Assembly: GCF_000472445.1 (NCBI RefSeq)
Contig: NZ_AXAJ01000007.1
Span: 186,750 to 250,749, forward strand
Length of the DNA stretch: 64,000 bases
Direction of reading: 5' to 3'
Source: Burkholderia sp. WSM2230
GTDB taxonomy: Bacteria; Pseudomonadota; Gammaproteobacteria; Burkholderiales; Burkholderiaceae
Within the stretch, counting starts at the first letter, position 1. Each line of letters opens with the position of its first letter. Made by a program: the position numbers and the translations under genes. Of the stretch, positions 1 to 8,765 are shown piece by piece. Under the pieces are notes generated by a model that made no database searches, was not told the DNA's origin, and saw only the letters and a list, made by a program, of their open reading frames with translations.

Positions 1-717
1 GAAGCGCTGGCCCTCGCGCAGAAGCTTGCTTACGGCCCGAGTGTGGCGTTCAGCCTGACGTATGCTGCGCAGTTGCATCAGCTGCGCCGCGAGCCGTCGC
101 TTGCTTGTGAGCGCGCGGAAGCGGTCATTACTCTCTCCACCGAGCATGGACTGCCGTACTGGCTTGCGTGGGGCACGCTTCTGCGAGGCTGGGCGATGAG
201 CGCGCAAGGAAGCATCCGGGAGGGAATCGCCCAGATGCGCCAAGGCCTGGACACGCAACGGGCCGCCGGTAGCGGAGACCAGCGGCCGTATTTCCTCGCG
301 CTGCTTGCCGACAGCTATTCGCGCGCAGGCGACAACGAGGCCGCTTTGGGAATGCTCGAAGAGGCGATGTCGATCGTGCAGAACTCTGGCGAGCATTGTT
401 ACGAGGCCGAGTTGTACCGGCTCAAGGCAAGCATGCTGCCCGGCGAGGCGAACAACGAGGACGCCGTGTCTGCTCGCGACGACGAAGCCGCGAGCTGCGT
501 GCATAAAGCAATCGCACTGGCTCGCCGGCAGGGCGCGAGATCGCTGGAACTGCGCGCGGCGTCAGACCTCGCCCGGTTGTTGCAACGGCAAGGGAAGAAG
601 GCGGAAGCCCGGCATGCGCTTTCCGATGTGTATGACCGTTTCACGGAAGGCTTCGACACGGCGGACCTTCGGGACGCGAAAGCGCTGCTGGATGCACTGA
701 ATGCGGGCGCTGAATGA
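1..717 (+). CDS. TPR-rich C-terminal part of a large regulatory ATPase (5' truncated)
   Basis: The reading frame is open from base 1 and stops at 715-717, so the true start lies before the window. The visible ~238 residues are almost entirely helical, with TPR-like repeats (pattern FLALLADSYSRAGDNEAAL near the middle). This composition and the way it ends resemble the C-terminus of the adenylate-cyclase/predicted-ATPase (MalT-like) proteins common in Burkholderiales, where TPRs follow a NTPase core. The N-terminal domains that would prove this are not visible. TPR region: confident. Parent family: inference. Confidence 0.6.
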   Translation, partial: EALALAQKLAYGPSVAFSLTYAAQLHQLRREPSLACERAEAVITLSTEHGLPYWLAWGTLLRGWAMSAQGSIREGIAQMRQGLDTQRAAGSGDQRPYFLALLADSYSRAGDNEAALGMLEEAMSIVQNSGEHCYEAELYRLKASMLPGEANNEDAVSARDDEAASCVHKAIALARRQGARSLELRAASDLARLLQRQGKKAEARHALSDVYDRFTEGFDTADLRDAKALLDALNAGAE

Positions 718-832
718 GTCGCACCATGACGGAGGGCGGCGAGCGGCGCTCCGGTGTGCCGCCCGATGCCATGATGCCTGATGCCTGATTGATGCCGTTG
801 AGCGCAGGCCGCATTGCCGAGGACAGGAGCTT

Positions 833-1882
833 ATGACGACCACGCACGCAAGACGTCGCGACAACGAAGCGCCCAGGCAGGTAGCACTGGCCTTGCAGGG
901 CGGCGGAATGCACGGCGCGTTCACCTGGGGCGTGCTCGACCGTTTGCTCGAGGACGGTAGGCTCGCGGTCGAAGGCGTCAGCGCGACGAGTGCCGGCGCG
1001 ATGAATGCAGCAGTGCTCGCATATGGGCTGCTGAAGGGCGGCGAAGACGGCGCGCGGCAGGCGCTGCATGACTTCTGGCGCGCGGTCGCACAATCGGCCG
1101 AGCGCTACAATCCGCTGCGCTGGATGCCTTGGCTCAAAGGCACGCACAGTTTTGGGCTCGACCATTCGCCGCTTTATGCATTCGCCGACATGGCGCTGCG
1201 CATCTTCTCGCCTTATCAGTTCAATCCGAACAACCTCAATCCGCTACGCGAGGTGCTCGAAAGCCAGGTGGACTTCGCCGCGCTGCGCAAGCACTGTCCG
1301 ATCCGGCTGTATCTGTGCGCGACCAACGTCGAGACGGGAAAGATACGCATCTTCACCGGCGAAGATGTCACTGCCGAGGCGGTGCTGGCATCGGCATGCG
1401 TGCCGACCCTCTTCCAGGCTGTCATGATCGACGGCGAGCACTACTGGGACGGCGGCTATATGGGCAATCCAGCCATCTATCCGCTCATCTACAACTGTAC
1501 GACGCGAGACGTCGTGATCGTGCATATCAATCCGCTCGTGCGTCGTGGGGTGCCCATCACGGCGGCCGAGATTCTCAACCGTATCAGCGAGATCAGCTTC
1601 AACTCGTCGCTGATGCGCGAGATGCGAGCGATCGCGTTCGTTACCGATCTGATCCAGCAGGGCAAGATACACCGCGGCGAAATGAAGGAAATGCTGATCC
1701 ATTCGATTCGCGCCGACGACGCTATGTGCGCTTTGAGCGTGTCGAGCAAATACAACGCCGACTGGCGTTTTTTGAGCGAGCTGCGCGACAACGGACGCCG
1801 CGAAGCCGATGCATGGCTCGCGCATCATTACAGGAATATCGGGCTGCGGTCGACCATCGACATCCGCAAGGAGTTTCTCTGA
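833..1882 (+). CDS. Patatin-like phospholipase
   Basis: A 349-residue serine lipid acyl hydrolase of the patatin family. Visible are the glycine-rich oxyanion loop (GGGMHG, residues 23-28), the nucleophile Ser53 in ATSAG, and the catalytic Asp of the DGG motif (Asp206, in YWDGGYMGNP). The first glycine of the usual GXSXG elbow is alanine here. The start ATG is preceded by AGGAG at 825-829. No signal peptide is seen, so the protein is probably cytoplasmic or membrane-associated. The family releases fatty acids from phospholipids or other lipids; PHB depolymerase activity is also known among patatin-fold proteins, and PHB genes lie 1.4 kb downstream, but that link is only inference. Confidence 0.88.
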   Translation: MTTTHARRRDNEAPRQVALALQGGGMHGAFTWGVLDRLLEDGRLAVEGVSATSAGAMNAAVLAYGLLKGGEDGARQALHDFWRAVAQSAERYNPLRWMPWLKGTHSFGLDHSPLYAFADMALRIFSPYQFNPNNLNPLREVLESQVDFAALRKHCPIRLYLCATNVETGKIRIFTGEDVTAEAVLASACVPTLFQAVMIDGEHYWDGGYMGNPAIYPLIYNCTTRDVVIVHINPLVRRGVPITAAEILNRISEISFNSSLMREMRAIAFVTDLIQQGKIHRGEMKEMLIHSIRADDAMCALSVSSKYNADWRFLSELRDNGRREADAWLAHHYRNIGLRSTIDIRKEFL

Positions 1883-1943
1883 GCCTCGCGATGACGTTAG
1901 CCCGGTGGAGCGGTGTGCTGTCACCGCGCGCAAAGGAGCAAGG

Positions 1944-2558
1944 ATGAACAGGACGCAGGCGCGCTTCGTCGCGCTGTGGTCTCGCAGCGGCGGCGCGCAT
2001 GCCGAAGACGCCTATGCGGGTCTGGCGCAATGCTATGCAGAGCCGGCACGTCATTACCATACGCTGCGGCATGTGCGCCGCTGTCTGCGCGATCTCGATC
2101 TGGCGCGCGCCGCGATTCCCGATCCGGACGCCGTCGAGCTCGCACTATGGTGCCATGACGTGATTTTCGTTCCTGGGGCGCGGAACAACGAGCGGAGAAG
2201 CGCGGAGTGGTTCCGGCACCGGGCCGAGGGCCGCATTGCGGAATCGCACCGCATCTGCGCGATGATCCTCGCGACGACGCACAAGGACGTGCCAGCCGGG
2301 CTGGACGGCCAGTTCGTCTGTGACATCGACCTCGCAGTGCTCGGCGCTCGGCGCAGCCGGTTTCGGGGAGACGGCGCTCTGCTCAGGGCGGAGCGACCGG
2401 ACCTCGACGACTGCGCGTACGACCGACAAGAACGGGCGATTCTCGGCAGGCTGCTCGCACGTCAGCGCATCTACCAAACGGAGTTTTTCCATGCGCGCTG
2501 CGAGGCGCGAGCACGCAGCAATCTGACCTGGCGACTGGGTTTGTCGCGTCCGGTGTAA
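1944..2558 (+). CDS. HD-domain protein, predicted metal-dependent phosphohydrolase
   Basis: About 204 residues with the pattern of the small HD-superfamily hydrolases (COG4339-like). There is an N-terminal RHYHTLRHV stretch near residue 35 and the metal-binding WCHDV motif near residue 70, followed by NNERRSAE and a later CDIDLAVLG. The ATG at 1944 was chosen because CAAAGGAGCAAGG sits directly before it; the frame is open further upstream, but those starts would run back into the end of the patatin gene. It follows the patatin gene by 61 bp on the same strand and may be cotranscribed. The substrate is unknown. Confidence 0.8.
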   Translation: MNRTQARFVALWSRSGGAHAEDAYAGLAQCYAEPARHYHTLRHVRRCLRDLDLARAAIPDPDAVELALWCHDVIFVPGARNNERRSAEWFRHRAEGRIAESHRICAMILATTHKDVPAGLDGQFVCDIDLAVLGARRSRFRGDGALLRAERPDLDDCAYDRQERAILGRLLARQRIYQTEFFHARCEARARSNLTWRLGLSRPV

Positions 2559-3292
2559 TCGCGCCAGGCTGTCGCCAACCCGAATTAAAGTAGCGCGCAT
2601 ATCCGGGTTTTCGATGATTATGGCCAATATAAAAATATCAAGCGGCTGTAATAAATGTTTCGCATATCTGACTCATGGGCGGCGATTGCGAAAAGCAAAC
2701 GTTGAGCATAAACACGATATTCAAATATAAACGGGGATCTTGGAACTGAACGATTGACTGGGTCGCACCGGACAGCGTTCAATGCGCTCAAGGTTGGTCT
2801 GCCAGCCGCGTTCAGCAAGGCTTCCACGCTTATTGCGCCGCCCGCCCGCTGGCAGGCGTTTCAATCAGACATTCAACTGGAATAAGCAGACAAATAAAAA
2901 GGATACTTGGCATATTGCAATTGCGAATTGTGCGGTTATGATGACGTCTCGGTAGGGATTTTCCGAACGCCGCTCAGCAGAGCCGACGGAAAAAGTTGCC
3001 GCAATTGGCGGCCGGGCGGTAATTACGATTCCGTCCTTAATCAGCCGCGGGTAAATTGCGGCACGCACCTCGACAACACATCGCGAGCGTGCCGAAAAGA
3101 AGGTAAGCCGAGCAGGTTTTGTTGGACTTTCGTGTGTAGCGCCTCTTGCTGTAATGAACTCCGAAGTATTCGCGACGCGTGCCGTCTGGCAGGTGCCCTT
3201 GCGCTTCGGTTTAGCCATCATCGCCATTCGCCGTGCCACATCCGGTCGACCGGGGCTTTCGCGCGGCGGACTGAACCTGAGGAACTTCAACA
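2559..3292. other. 734-bp intergenic region, partly AT-rich, no convincing gene
   Basis: The first ~180 bases after 2560 are clearly AT-rich compared with the flanking genes, and the rest is mixed. Short open frames exist on both strands but have odd, cysteine- and arginine-rich translations with no family resemblance. The region must contain the phasin promoter. The sequence near 2915-2930 (ATTGCAATTGCGAAT) is a small imperfect dyad that could be a regulator site, but nothing else supports this. Confidence 0.5.
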
Positions 3293-3868
3293 ATGGCTCT
3301 ATTGAGTCCCGAACAATTCGCCGCATCCCAGAAGGCCAACCTTGACGCGTTTTTCGCATTGACCGGCAAGGTTTTCGAAGGCGTCGAAAAACTGGTTGCG
3401 CTGAACGTGCAGGCGATCAAGTCCACGCTGGTCGAGTCGCAAGAAAACATGGCGAAGGCGCCCGTTGCAACCGACCCGCAGCAGTGGTTTGCCCCACAAG
3501 CCGGTTCCAGTGCGGCTTTCGCCGAGAAATCACTGTCATACAGCCGTCAGTTCTTTGACATCGCATCAACCACGCAGGCGGAAGTCGCGCAACTCGCACT
3601 GGCGCAATACGAACGGTATAACGCACGCTTGCAGGAGTTCATCGAGGAAGCGGCGAAGAGTGCGCCCGCAGGTTCCGAAGCGGCGATCGCCGCATGGAAG
3701 TCGGCGATCAGCGCGACCACCACGCTGTGTGAGTCGCTGCAGAAGACAGGGCAACAAGCCGTCGAGATGGCCGGGACCAATCTTGAAGCCGTCACGACTT
3801 CGGCGTCCAGGACTGCCAGGCGCAGTGCTGCAGAGTCGGTTCCAGTAGTCTCGGGCGCGAAGCACTGA
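3293..3868 (+). CDS. phaP: Phasin (PHB granule-associated protein)
   Basis: A 191-residue phasin. It begins with the family signature (MALLSPEQFAASQKANLDAF) and continues through amphipathic helices (GKVFEGVEKLVALNVQAIK) with a low-complexity C-terminus. Phasins coat polyhydroxybutyrate granules and control their size and number. TGAGGA at 3278-3283 serves as ribosome binding site. The acetoacetyl-CoA reductase gene follows 162 bp downstream on the same strand, with a GC-rich stem-loop in between, which fits a PHB locus. Length and start are typical. Confidence 0.93.
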   Translation: MALLSPEQFAASQKANLDAFFALTGKVFEGVEKLVALNVQAIKSTLVESQENMAKAPVATDPQQWFAPQAGSSAAFAEKSLSYSRQFFDIASTTQAEVAQLALAQYERYNARLQEFIEEAAKSAPAGSEAAIAAWKSAISATTTLCESLQKTGQQAVEMAGTNLEAVTTSASRTARRSAAESVPVVSGAKH

Positions 3869-3873
3869 GACTC

Positions 3874-3895
3874 GCGCGGGCGGCAACGCCCGCGC
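3874..3895 (+). terminator. GC-rich stem-loop between phaP and phaB
   Basis: A perfect 9-bp inverted repeat (GCGCGGGCG / CGCCCGCGC) closes on a GCAA tetraloop, starting 5 bases after the phasin stop codon. There is no T-run after it, so it is more likely a 3' stabilising or attenuating hairpin than a full Rho-independent terminator. It could set different phaP and phaB transcript levels. Confidence 0.5.
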
Positions 3896-4030
3896 ATCGG
3901 CTTCATGTCTATGCGTAGGATTCCTTCATTCATTTTGAATAAGGATCCTGCATCTCAATGCATCCAGTTTTTGACTGAAGGCGGTGTCGCCAGAGCGGCG
4001 CGCGCCGCTGCTATTTGTGAGGACGATTCA

Positions 4031-4774
4031 ATGGCAAAGCAGATCGCGGTAGTAACGGGTGGCATGGGCGGACTGGGCGAGGCGATCAGCATCAAGCTGC
4101 ACGACGCGGGTTATGCGGTCGTGGTCACCTATTCGCCCGGCAATACGAGTGCGAACGAGTGGCTCGCCCGGATGGAAACCGAGGGACGGCAGTTCCGCGC
4201 GTATGCAGTCGACGTGGCCGACTACGACTCGTGCGAAAAATGCATTACGCAAATCAAAGCGGAAGTCGGACCGGTCGACATCCTGATCAACAATGCCGGC
4301 ATCACGCGCGACGCCAGCTTCAAGAAACTGGACAAGGTCAATTGGGACGCAGTGATCCGCACCAATCTCGATTCCGTCTTCAACATGACGAAGCCGGTGT
4401 GCGACAGCATGGTCGAGCGTGGCTGGGGGCGAATCATCAACGTTTCCTCGATCATCGGCTCCAAGGGCGGGTTCTGCCAGACCAACTATGCTGCGGCAAA
4501 GGCCGGCATGCATGGTTTCACGAAATCGCTAGCGCTCGAGGTGGCGAAGAAAGGCGTCACCGTCAACACGATCTCGCCCGGCTATATCGCAACGAAGATG
4601 GTGATGGCCGTGCCAGAGGAAATTCGCGAGACGAAGATCATTCCGCAGATTCCGGTCGGCCGGCTCGGGCGACCTGATGAGGTTGCGGCGCTCGTGGTTT
4701 ACCTGTGCTCGCGCGAGGCGGGCTTTGTGACCGGCGCCAACATCGCGATCAATGGAGGGCAACATCTGCAGTGA
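4031..4774 (+). CDS. phaB: Acetoacetyl-CoA reductase (NADPH-dependent, PHB synthesis)
   Basis: A 247-residue short-chain dehydrogenase closely matching PhaB. It has the nucleotide-binding TGGMGGLG (residues 9-16), NNAG (87-90), the catalytic Ser140, Tyr153 and Lys157 (S...YAAAK), and the C-terminal TGANIAINGGQH. It reduces acetoacetyl-CoA to (R)-3-hydroxybutyryl-CoA, the monomer for PHB. The frame is open upstream, but ATG 4031 follows GAGGACGATTCA and gives the standard N-terminus. No phaC or phaA is present nearby, so this is probably one of several phaB copies. Confidence 0.92.
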   Translation: MAKQIAVVTGGMGGLGEAISIKLHDAGYAVVVTYSPGNTSANEWLARMETEGRQFRAYAVDVADYDSCEKCITQIKAEVGPVDILINNAGITRDASFKKLDKVNWDAVIRTNLDSVFNMTKPVCDSMVERGWGRIINVSSIIGSKGGFCQTNYAAAKAGMHGFTKSLALEVAKKGVTVNTISPGYIATKMVMAVPEEIRETKIIPQIPVGRLGRPDEVAALVVYLCSREAGFVTGANIAINGGQHLQ

Positions 4775-5021
4775 GTCCCGCAGATCAGCGATCGCGGATT
4801 CGAGGACGGCGGCGCATGATGTCATCACGATGCCAACCGCCAGCAGACTCAACGATCCATTGAACGGCAGCGTCCAGTTTCGCGTGCGATGGCAGCGGCG
4901 GGGCGCACGTTATTGTCGGTGTTGACCGCGGCAAGTCGTCTAGATCTGGTCAGGAGCCCCATGGTTTCGCCCCGGGTGCGTTGCCGGTCAGTCGGATCGG
5001 AACGCCGGAAGGCCATCCACG

Positions 5022-5756
5022 TCACGTTAGCCTCCGCGCAGGAGACGCCGCCTGCATCCTCGACGCGGCGTTGTCCCAGTTGATGAGGCTGAAAAGCTGA
5101 CTAACGTATTCGTTACGTCGGTTCTGGTACTTCAGGTAATACGCGTGCTCGAAAACGTCGAGGATGAGGATCGGCTGGATGCCCCACGCGGTCAGCTTCT
5201 GGTGGTTCTCGCACTGCAGGATCATCAGTTTGCCGGTGGCAGGATGGTAACCAACGACACCCCAGCCGGATGCTTCCACCGCAATCGTCGCCGCAACCAG
5301 CTGGGCCTTGAATTTCGCGTACGAGCCGAAGTTCCGGTCGATCGCCCTGGCGAGATCGCCTTTCGGTTCACCGCCCTTGCCTGAAATGCTGGTCCAGTAA
5401 ATCGTGTGCAGGATGTGACTGGACAGCTGGAACGCGAGCTCTTTCTCGTAGTACTTCACCAGTGCGAAGTCGTTTGACTCCCGCGCCTTTGCCAACCCGT
5501 CTTCAGCCTTGTTCGCGGCAGCCACAGCCGGCTTGTGGTGAAAGTTGTAGTGCAGCTCGACGGTGCGCGCGTCGATGACCGGTTCAAGCGCATCGTAGGC
5601 GAAGGGCAACGGTCCAGCGGCATACTTGCCGTCGGCGTCGGTGAGCTTGTCGGTGTAACCGGCGTCTTCTGCGGCACGTACGGCTTGTGCCTGGGCCAGC
5701 ATCATTCCCGCGCCTGCGGCGGCGGTGTTGTGCAGGAAGGTACGACGTGTTGCCAT
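5022..5756 (-). CDS. chrC: Exported Fe/Mn superoxide dismutase of the chr operon (ChrC-type)
   Basis: A 244-residue iron/manganese SOD with an N-terminal twin-arginine-like leader (MATRRTFLHN followed by an Ala-rich hydrophobic stretch to about residue 28). By alignment to the family, the metal ligands are His69, His117, Asp200 and His204 (the last two in LDVFEHAYYLKYQN). It is the last gene of a leftward chrB-chrA-chrC set, 36 bp after chrA. In the known TnOtChr-type chromate operons chrC encodes an SOD that removes superoxide made during Cr(VI) reduction. Assignment as ChrC rests on family plus position. Confidence 0.88.
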   Translation of the reverse strand: MATRRTFLHNTAAAGAGMMLAQAQAVRAAEDAGYTDKLTDADGKYAAGPLPFAYDALEPVIDARTVELHYNFHHKPAVAAANKAEDGLAKARESNDFALVKYYEKELAFQLSSHILHTIYWTSISGKGGEPKGDLARAIDRNFGSYAKFKAQLVAATIAVEASGWGVVGYHPATGKLMILQCENHQKLTAWGIQPILILDVFEHAYYLKYQNRRNEYVSQLFSLINWDNAASRMQAASPARRLT

Positions 5757-5792
5757 GATTGCGTTCCTCGTTGCCTGCGCACGCGCAAGCCG

Positions 5793-6977
5793 TTAGATGA
5801 GGTGGGAATGGACGAGCGGATAGACAACCAGACCGAGCAGGGCCGCCGCCACCACGATGACCGGCTCCTGCAGTTTTTTGAATCGCCACAGCAGCAGGAC
5901 GGTGACGAGCGCGAGCACGATAGTGGGCCAGTCGACGATGGACCTTCGCGCGATGACAATGACGGAGCCCGTTATGGCGCCCACGGCGGCTGCCGTGATG
6001 CCGTCGACGAACGCCTTGACGGCAGGCAGCTTGCCATATTTCTTGAAGTACGGCGCTGGCAGCACCGTGAACAGATAGCAGGGCAAAAAGGTCCCGAGTG
6101 CGGCGACGCAGGCGCCCGAAAATCCCGCGACCAGGTATCCGATGAAACCAACCGTGATCACAACGGGGCCCGGCGTGATCATCGCGACAGCCACTGCGTC
6201 CACGAACTGCTTGTCGTTAAGCCAGTGGTGTTCGGTCACGACGCCACCGTAGAGAAACGGCACGATCGCGAGACCCGAGCCGAACACGAAAGCGCCCGCC
6301 TTGGCGAAGAAAAGCCCGATCTGGCCGAGCAGCGGCAGGTCAAAGCCACTGAGGGCGCCGCTTATGGCAGGCGCCTGCGTCACGGCAAGCGCATTCACTC
6401 CGCCCTTGCTCAGCCACTTCGGCGGAGCGCGCCAGAACCAGTTGAGCAGGCCGCCCGCAATGAACAGCCACGCGATTTCCGATTCGGTGACGACGGTCGC
6501 GACCGCAAGCGTCAGATAGATCGCCCACAGCAGTCTGTTCGAGCCGATGGTCTTCGTGGTCAGCTTGTACGCGCTCATCGCGATGATGCCGACCACCGCG
6601 GCGCCCACGCCGTAGAAGACCGCCTGCATCCAGGAGAGCCCGCCGAACCGCGTGTAGGCCCAGCCCAGCGCGACGACCATCAGGAATGAAGGCAGTACAA
6701 AGGCGATGCCGGCCAGCGTCGCGCCGACGACGCGGTAGTGGACGTAGCCCAGATAGATGCCGAGTTGTGCGGCGAGAGGCCCCGGCATCATCTGGGCGAG
6801 CGCCAGACCCTCCTTGTAATCCGCCTCGCTGATCCAGCCCCGGCGCTCGACCAGGTCGCGGCGCATGTAGCCGACCAGCGCCACCGGTCCGCCGAAGCCC
6901 AAAGTACCGAGCCGCAGCATGTAAAGGATCATCTGGCCAAGGGTGTAGGCGGGCGCGGTCGCCATCGTGGTATTCAC
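5793..6977 (-). CDS. chrA: Chromate efflux transporter ChrA
   Basis: A 394-residue, two-domain (long-chain) CHR-family transporter. The N-terminal half has LGFGGPVALVGYMRRDLVE and AQMMPGPLAAQLG. The second half repeats the pattern with FGSGLAIVPFL and AVAMITPGPVVITVGF. The rest is about ten hydrophobic segments, so it sits in the inner membrane. The family expels chromate from the cytoplasm. The start overlaps the end of chrB by 4 bp (6974-6977), indicating translational coupling. Length matches characterised proteobacterial ChrA proteins. Confidence 0.95.
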   Translation of the reverse strand: MNTTMATAPAYTLGQMILYMLRLGTLGFGGPVALVGYMRRDLVERRGWISEADYKEGLALAQMMPGPLAAQLGIYLGYVHYRVVGATLAGIAFVLPSFLMVVALGWAYTRFGGLSWMQAVFYGVGAAVVGIIAMSAYKLTTKTIGSNRLLWAIYLTLAVATVVTESEIAWLFIAGGLLNWFWRAPPKWLSKGGVNALAVTQAPAISGALSGFDLPLLGQIGLFFAKAGAFVFGSGLAIVPFLYGGVVTEHHWLNDKQFVDAVAVAMITPGPVVITVGFIGYLVAGFSGACVAALGTFLPCYLFTVLPAPYFKKYGKLPAVKAFVDGITAAAVGAITGSVIVIARRSIVDWPTIVLALVTVLLLWRFKKLQEPVIVVAAALLGLVVYPLVHSHLI

Positions 6978-7954
6978 GAACGGCCCCCCGCGTTGCTGTT
7001 CTTCGTGGTCGCCGCGAAGTATGCGTAGATCGAATCCAGCACGCGGCTCATCTCATCGAGCAGTTGATCGTCATCCGGTGCGCGCTCGCGTGCGCCGGCC
7101 ATCACTGCTTCGAAGCCGATCGCCTCGGGCACCGGTGCGCCGCCGACGTCGAGCACGTGAACCATCTCACCGAGCCGCAGCAGCGCCGGGTCTTTGTCAA
7201 GGCCGAAACTCGCGATCAATACCTCGAACGTCACGCGATCGCCAACGTGCGTAAAGGCCGCGCCGTCAAAGTCAAAGCCGAGCGCATCGGCGGGGCACGC
7301 GTCCGGCGACGTAAGCCAAAGAAAACGCGCCTGCGGATCGATGAAGCGCCGGATCAGCCATGCGCTTGCCACGCGATCGACCCAGAGACGCTGACGCGTT
7401 GCCCACCTCCGACCCTGGTACTCACCAGGCGGTAGCAGACGGATCTGGCGCTCGGCAGGGTGCGGTTCGCCGGGCGAGAGGACGGTGTCGACAAGCGCAA
7501 CGAAGTCCTGCCAGGCGACCTCCGTGCGCGTGGCCGCATCGTCGGGGAAATAGTCGATCGCGACGATGGTCTCGTAGTCCTTACGCAAGCGCCGGAGCAG
7601 CCGGGCCAACTCGGCGGCGGACTGACCGGAGATCGTCTTGCGGGCATCTGCGAGCGCGCTAATGAAGCTCGCGTAGTCGTCGCTACGATCGAACAGGACG
7701 CGGAACTCCGCTTCCTGGGTTGCATCGAGGCTGGGTGCCCGCAGCAGATGGGCCGTGCCGCCGCTGTCGGCGATGGCGGTGGCCAGTTCCCGCAACATCT
7801 GCTCACGCTCTTCGGTGTAGGGCAGCAGATAGATGCCGTCGCGCAGCACTGCGCAGCCCTTCGCCTTGAGCGCGCGCCAGAAGCGCATGCGCGCCGTGGC
7901 GTTCTCCGTAGGCAGCGTCAGAACAAATAGCGACCAGGTTGAAATGTTGTTCAT
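6974..7954 (-). CDS. chrB: Chromate-sensing regulator/resistance protein ChrB
   Basis: A 326-residue ChrB. It has the N-terminal ChrB region (LPTENATARMRFWRALKAKG, then VLRDGIYLLP) and the C-terminal chromate-resistance domain (RRWATRQRLWVDRVASAWLI, then RRFIDPQARFLWL). In related operons ChrB is the chromate-responsive regulator of chrBAC. No Shine-Dalgarno sequence precedes the ATG; a well-spaced promoter ends about 7 bases before it, suggesting a leaderless mRNA. The N-terminus fits the family, so the start is probably right. A large dyad covers the promoter. Confidence 0.93.
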   Translation of the reverse strand: MNNISTWSLFVLTLPTENATARMRFWRALKAKGCAVLRDGIYLLPYTEEREQMLRELATAIADSGGTAHLLRAPSLDATQEAEFRVLFDRSDDYASFISALADARKTISGQSAAELARLLRRLRKDYETIVAIDYFPDDAATRTEVAWQDFVALVDTVLSPGEPHPAERQIRLLPPGEYQGRRWATRQRLWVDRVASAWLIRRFIDPQARFLWLTSPDACPADALGFDFDGAAFTHVGDRVTFEVLIASFGLDKDPALLRLGEMVHVLDVGGAPVPEAIGFEAVMAGARERAPDDDQLLDEMSRVLDSIYAYFAATTKNSNAGGRS

Positions 7955-7989
7955 GTAGATGATGCTACACGCGTGTCGCGATATCTACA
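7954..7989 (-). promoter_or_regulatory. chrBAC promoter and 36-bp operator dyad, probably leaderless
   Basis: Outer arms TGTAGAT (7954-7960) and ATCTACA (7983-7989) and an inner perfect palindrome ACACGCGTGT (7967-7976) share one centre (7971.5). Read on the minus strand, TTGTAG and TAGCAT are 17 bp apart and act as plausible -35 and -10 elements. The -10 lies 7 bases before the chrB ATG, which would put transcription start at or next to the start codon. The dyad covers the whole promoter core, as expected for a repressor site. ChrB is the obvious candidate to bind it. Confidence 0.6.
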
Positions 7990-8084
7990 AGTCAGCGCTA
8001 GACCCGATCCAACGCGGCGACCGGAGCGCATCGCAGCAAGGAGTCCCCGCCGGGACGCGCGGGCCAGGCGTATAACAGTGCTTG

Positions 8085-8415
8085 GCAAATCCGTATGCCG
8101 TGATTCATCGTGCCGACATCCACCTGTCGATTCTCCAAGCTGTGAAGAATCATCCGTTGATCCAGTTCCGCACCAACACGCGGGTCTGCGAGCTCAACCA
8201 GAATGCCGGCGGTGTGACTGTCATCGATGAAATGGCGAACGGTACAACGGGGATGCTGTGGTCGGTTGCGATGGCGTGAAATCAGAAATACGCAAGGCAT
8301 TGATCGGCGACGAGCATCGCGTGACCGGGCATGTCGTGTATCGCGCCGTCGTTGATGTCGAAAACATGCCGAAGGATTTGCAGATCAATGCACCTGTGGT
8401 GTGGGCCGGCCCCAC
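8085..8415 (+). pseudogene. Remnant of a salicylate-hydroxylase-like FAD monooxygenase
   Basis: Two adjoining frames together spell an internal piece of an FAD-dependent aromatic hydroxylase. The first reads PYAVIHRADIHLSIL up to GGVTVIDE. The second continues GERYNGDAVVGCDGVKSEIR up to NAPVVWAGP. The join is at 8231-8234, where one base appears missing (GAA-ATG-GC where GAA-CAT-GGC would keep the frame). The FAD-binding N-terminus is absent, and recognisable sequence ends at about 8412. The gene is therefore truncated at both ends and frameshifted. Family assignment is from motif recognition (the GCDGVKS stretch). Confidence 0.75.
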
Positions 8416-8765
8416 CGGGAAACGTCGGGGTGTGAATCGCCACTCATGAATACGCCGGTCATCGAACTAGCAACATCGCCAAGCGGGAGCGGCGACCGAC
8501 TTCCCGCTGCTTGTACGCGGGCCAAGATTGCCCGAGTACGACGAATGGCGCTTCTCGACCCGGAGCTGCCTGATGACATTCAAGGTCGATGGCAGCTCCG
8601 GGGTCAGATTGCGGCCGTTCGACTGCAGGCTCCTCCGTCAAACTTCACATATGGCATCCATCGCAACGGCCCGCGCCCACTCAACTCAAGCTTTGACTTC
8701 CCTTTTGCCTCACATACACTAAATTCGAACCACGCTACCCGTCGTGGGGCACACGGAGGACAACC
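8416..8765. other. Unassigned sequence upstream of the DUF1326 gene
   Basis: Follows the broken monooxygenase. Short open frames here give no recognisable protein; they may be scrambled leftovers of the same gene or of another one. The last ~60 bases must hold the promoter of the DUF1326 gene (CACACTAAATTC near 8711 is a possible -10 region). Confidence 0.4.

Noticed and set aside
2907..3305. 132-codon frame upstream of phaP
   Set aside because: The translation is rich in Cys, Arg and Ser without family resemblance, overlaps the phasin start, and has no ribosome site; treated as chance.
3905..4030. N-terminal extension of phaB
   Set aside because: The frame is open, but the added 42 residues do not match PhaB; ATG 4031 has a ribosome site and the standard N-terminus.
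5535..6689. 384-codon frame opposite chrA and chrC
   Set aside because: Shadow of two certain genes; polar low-complexity translation.
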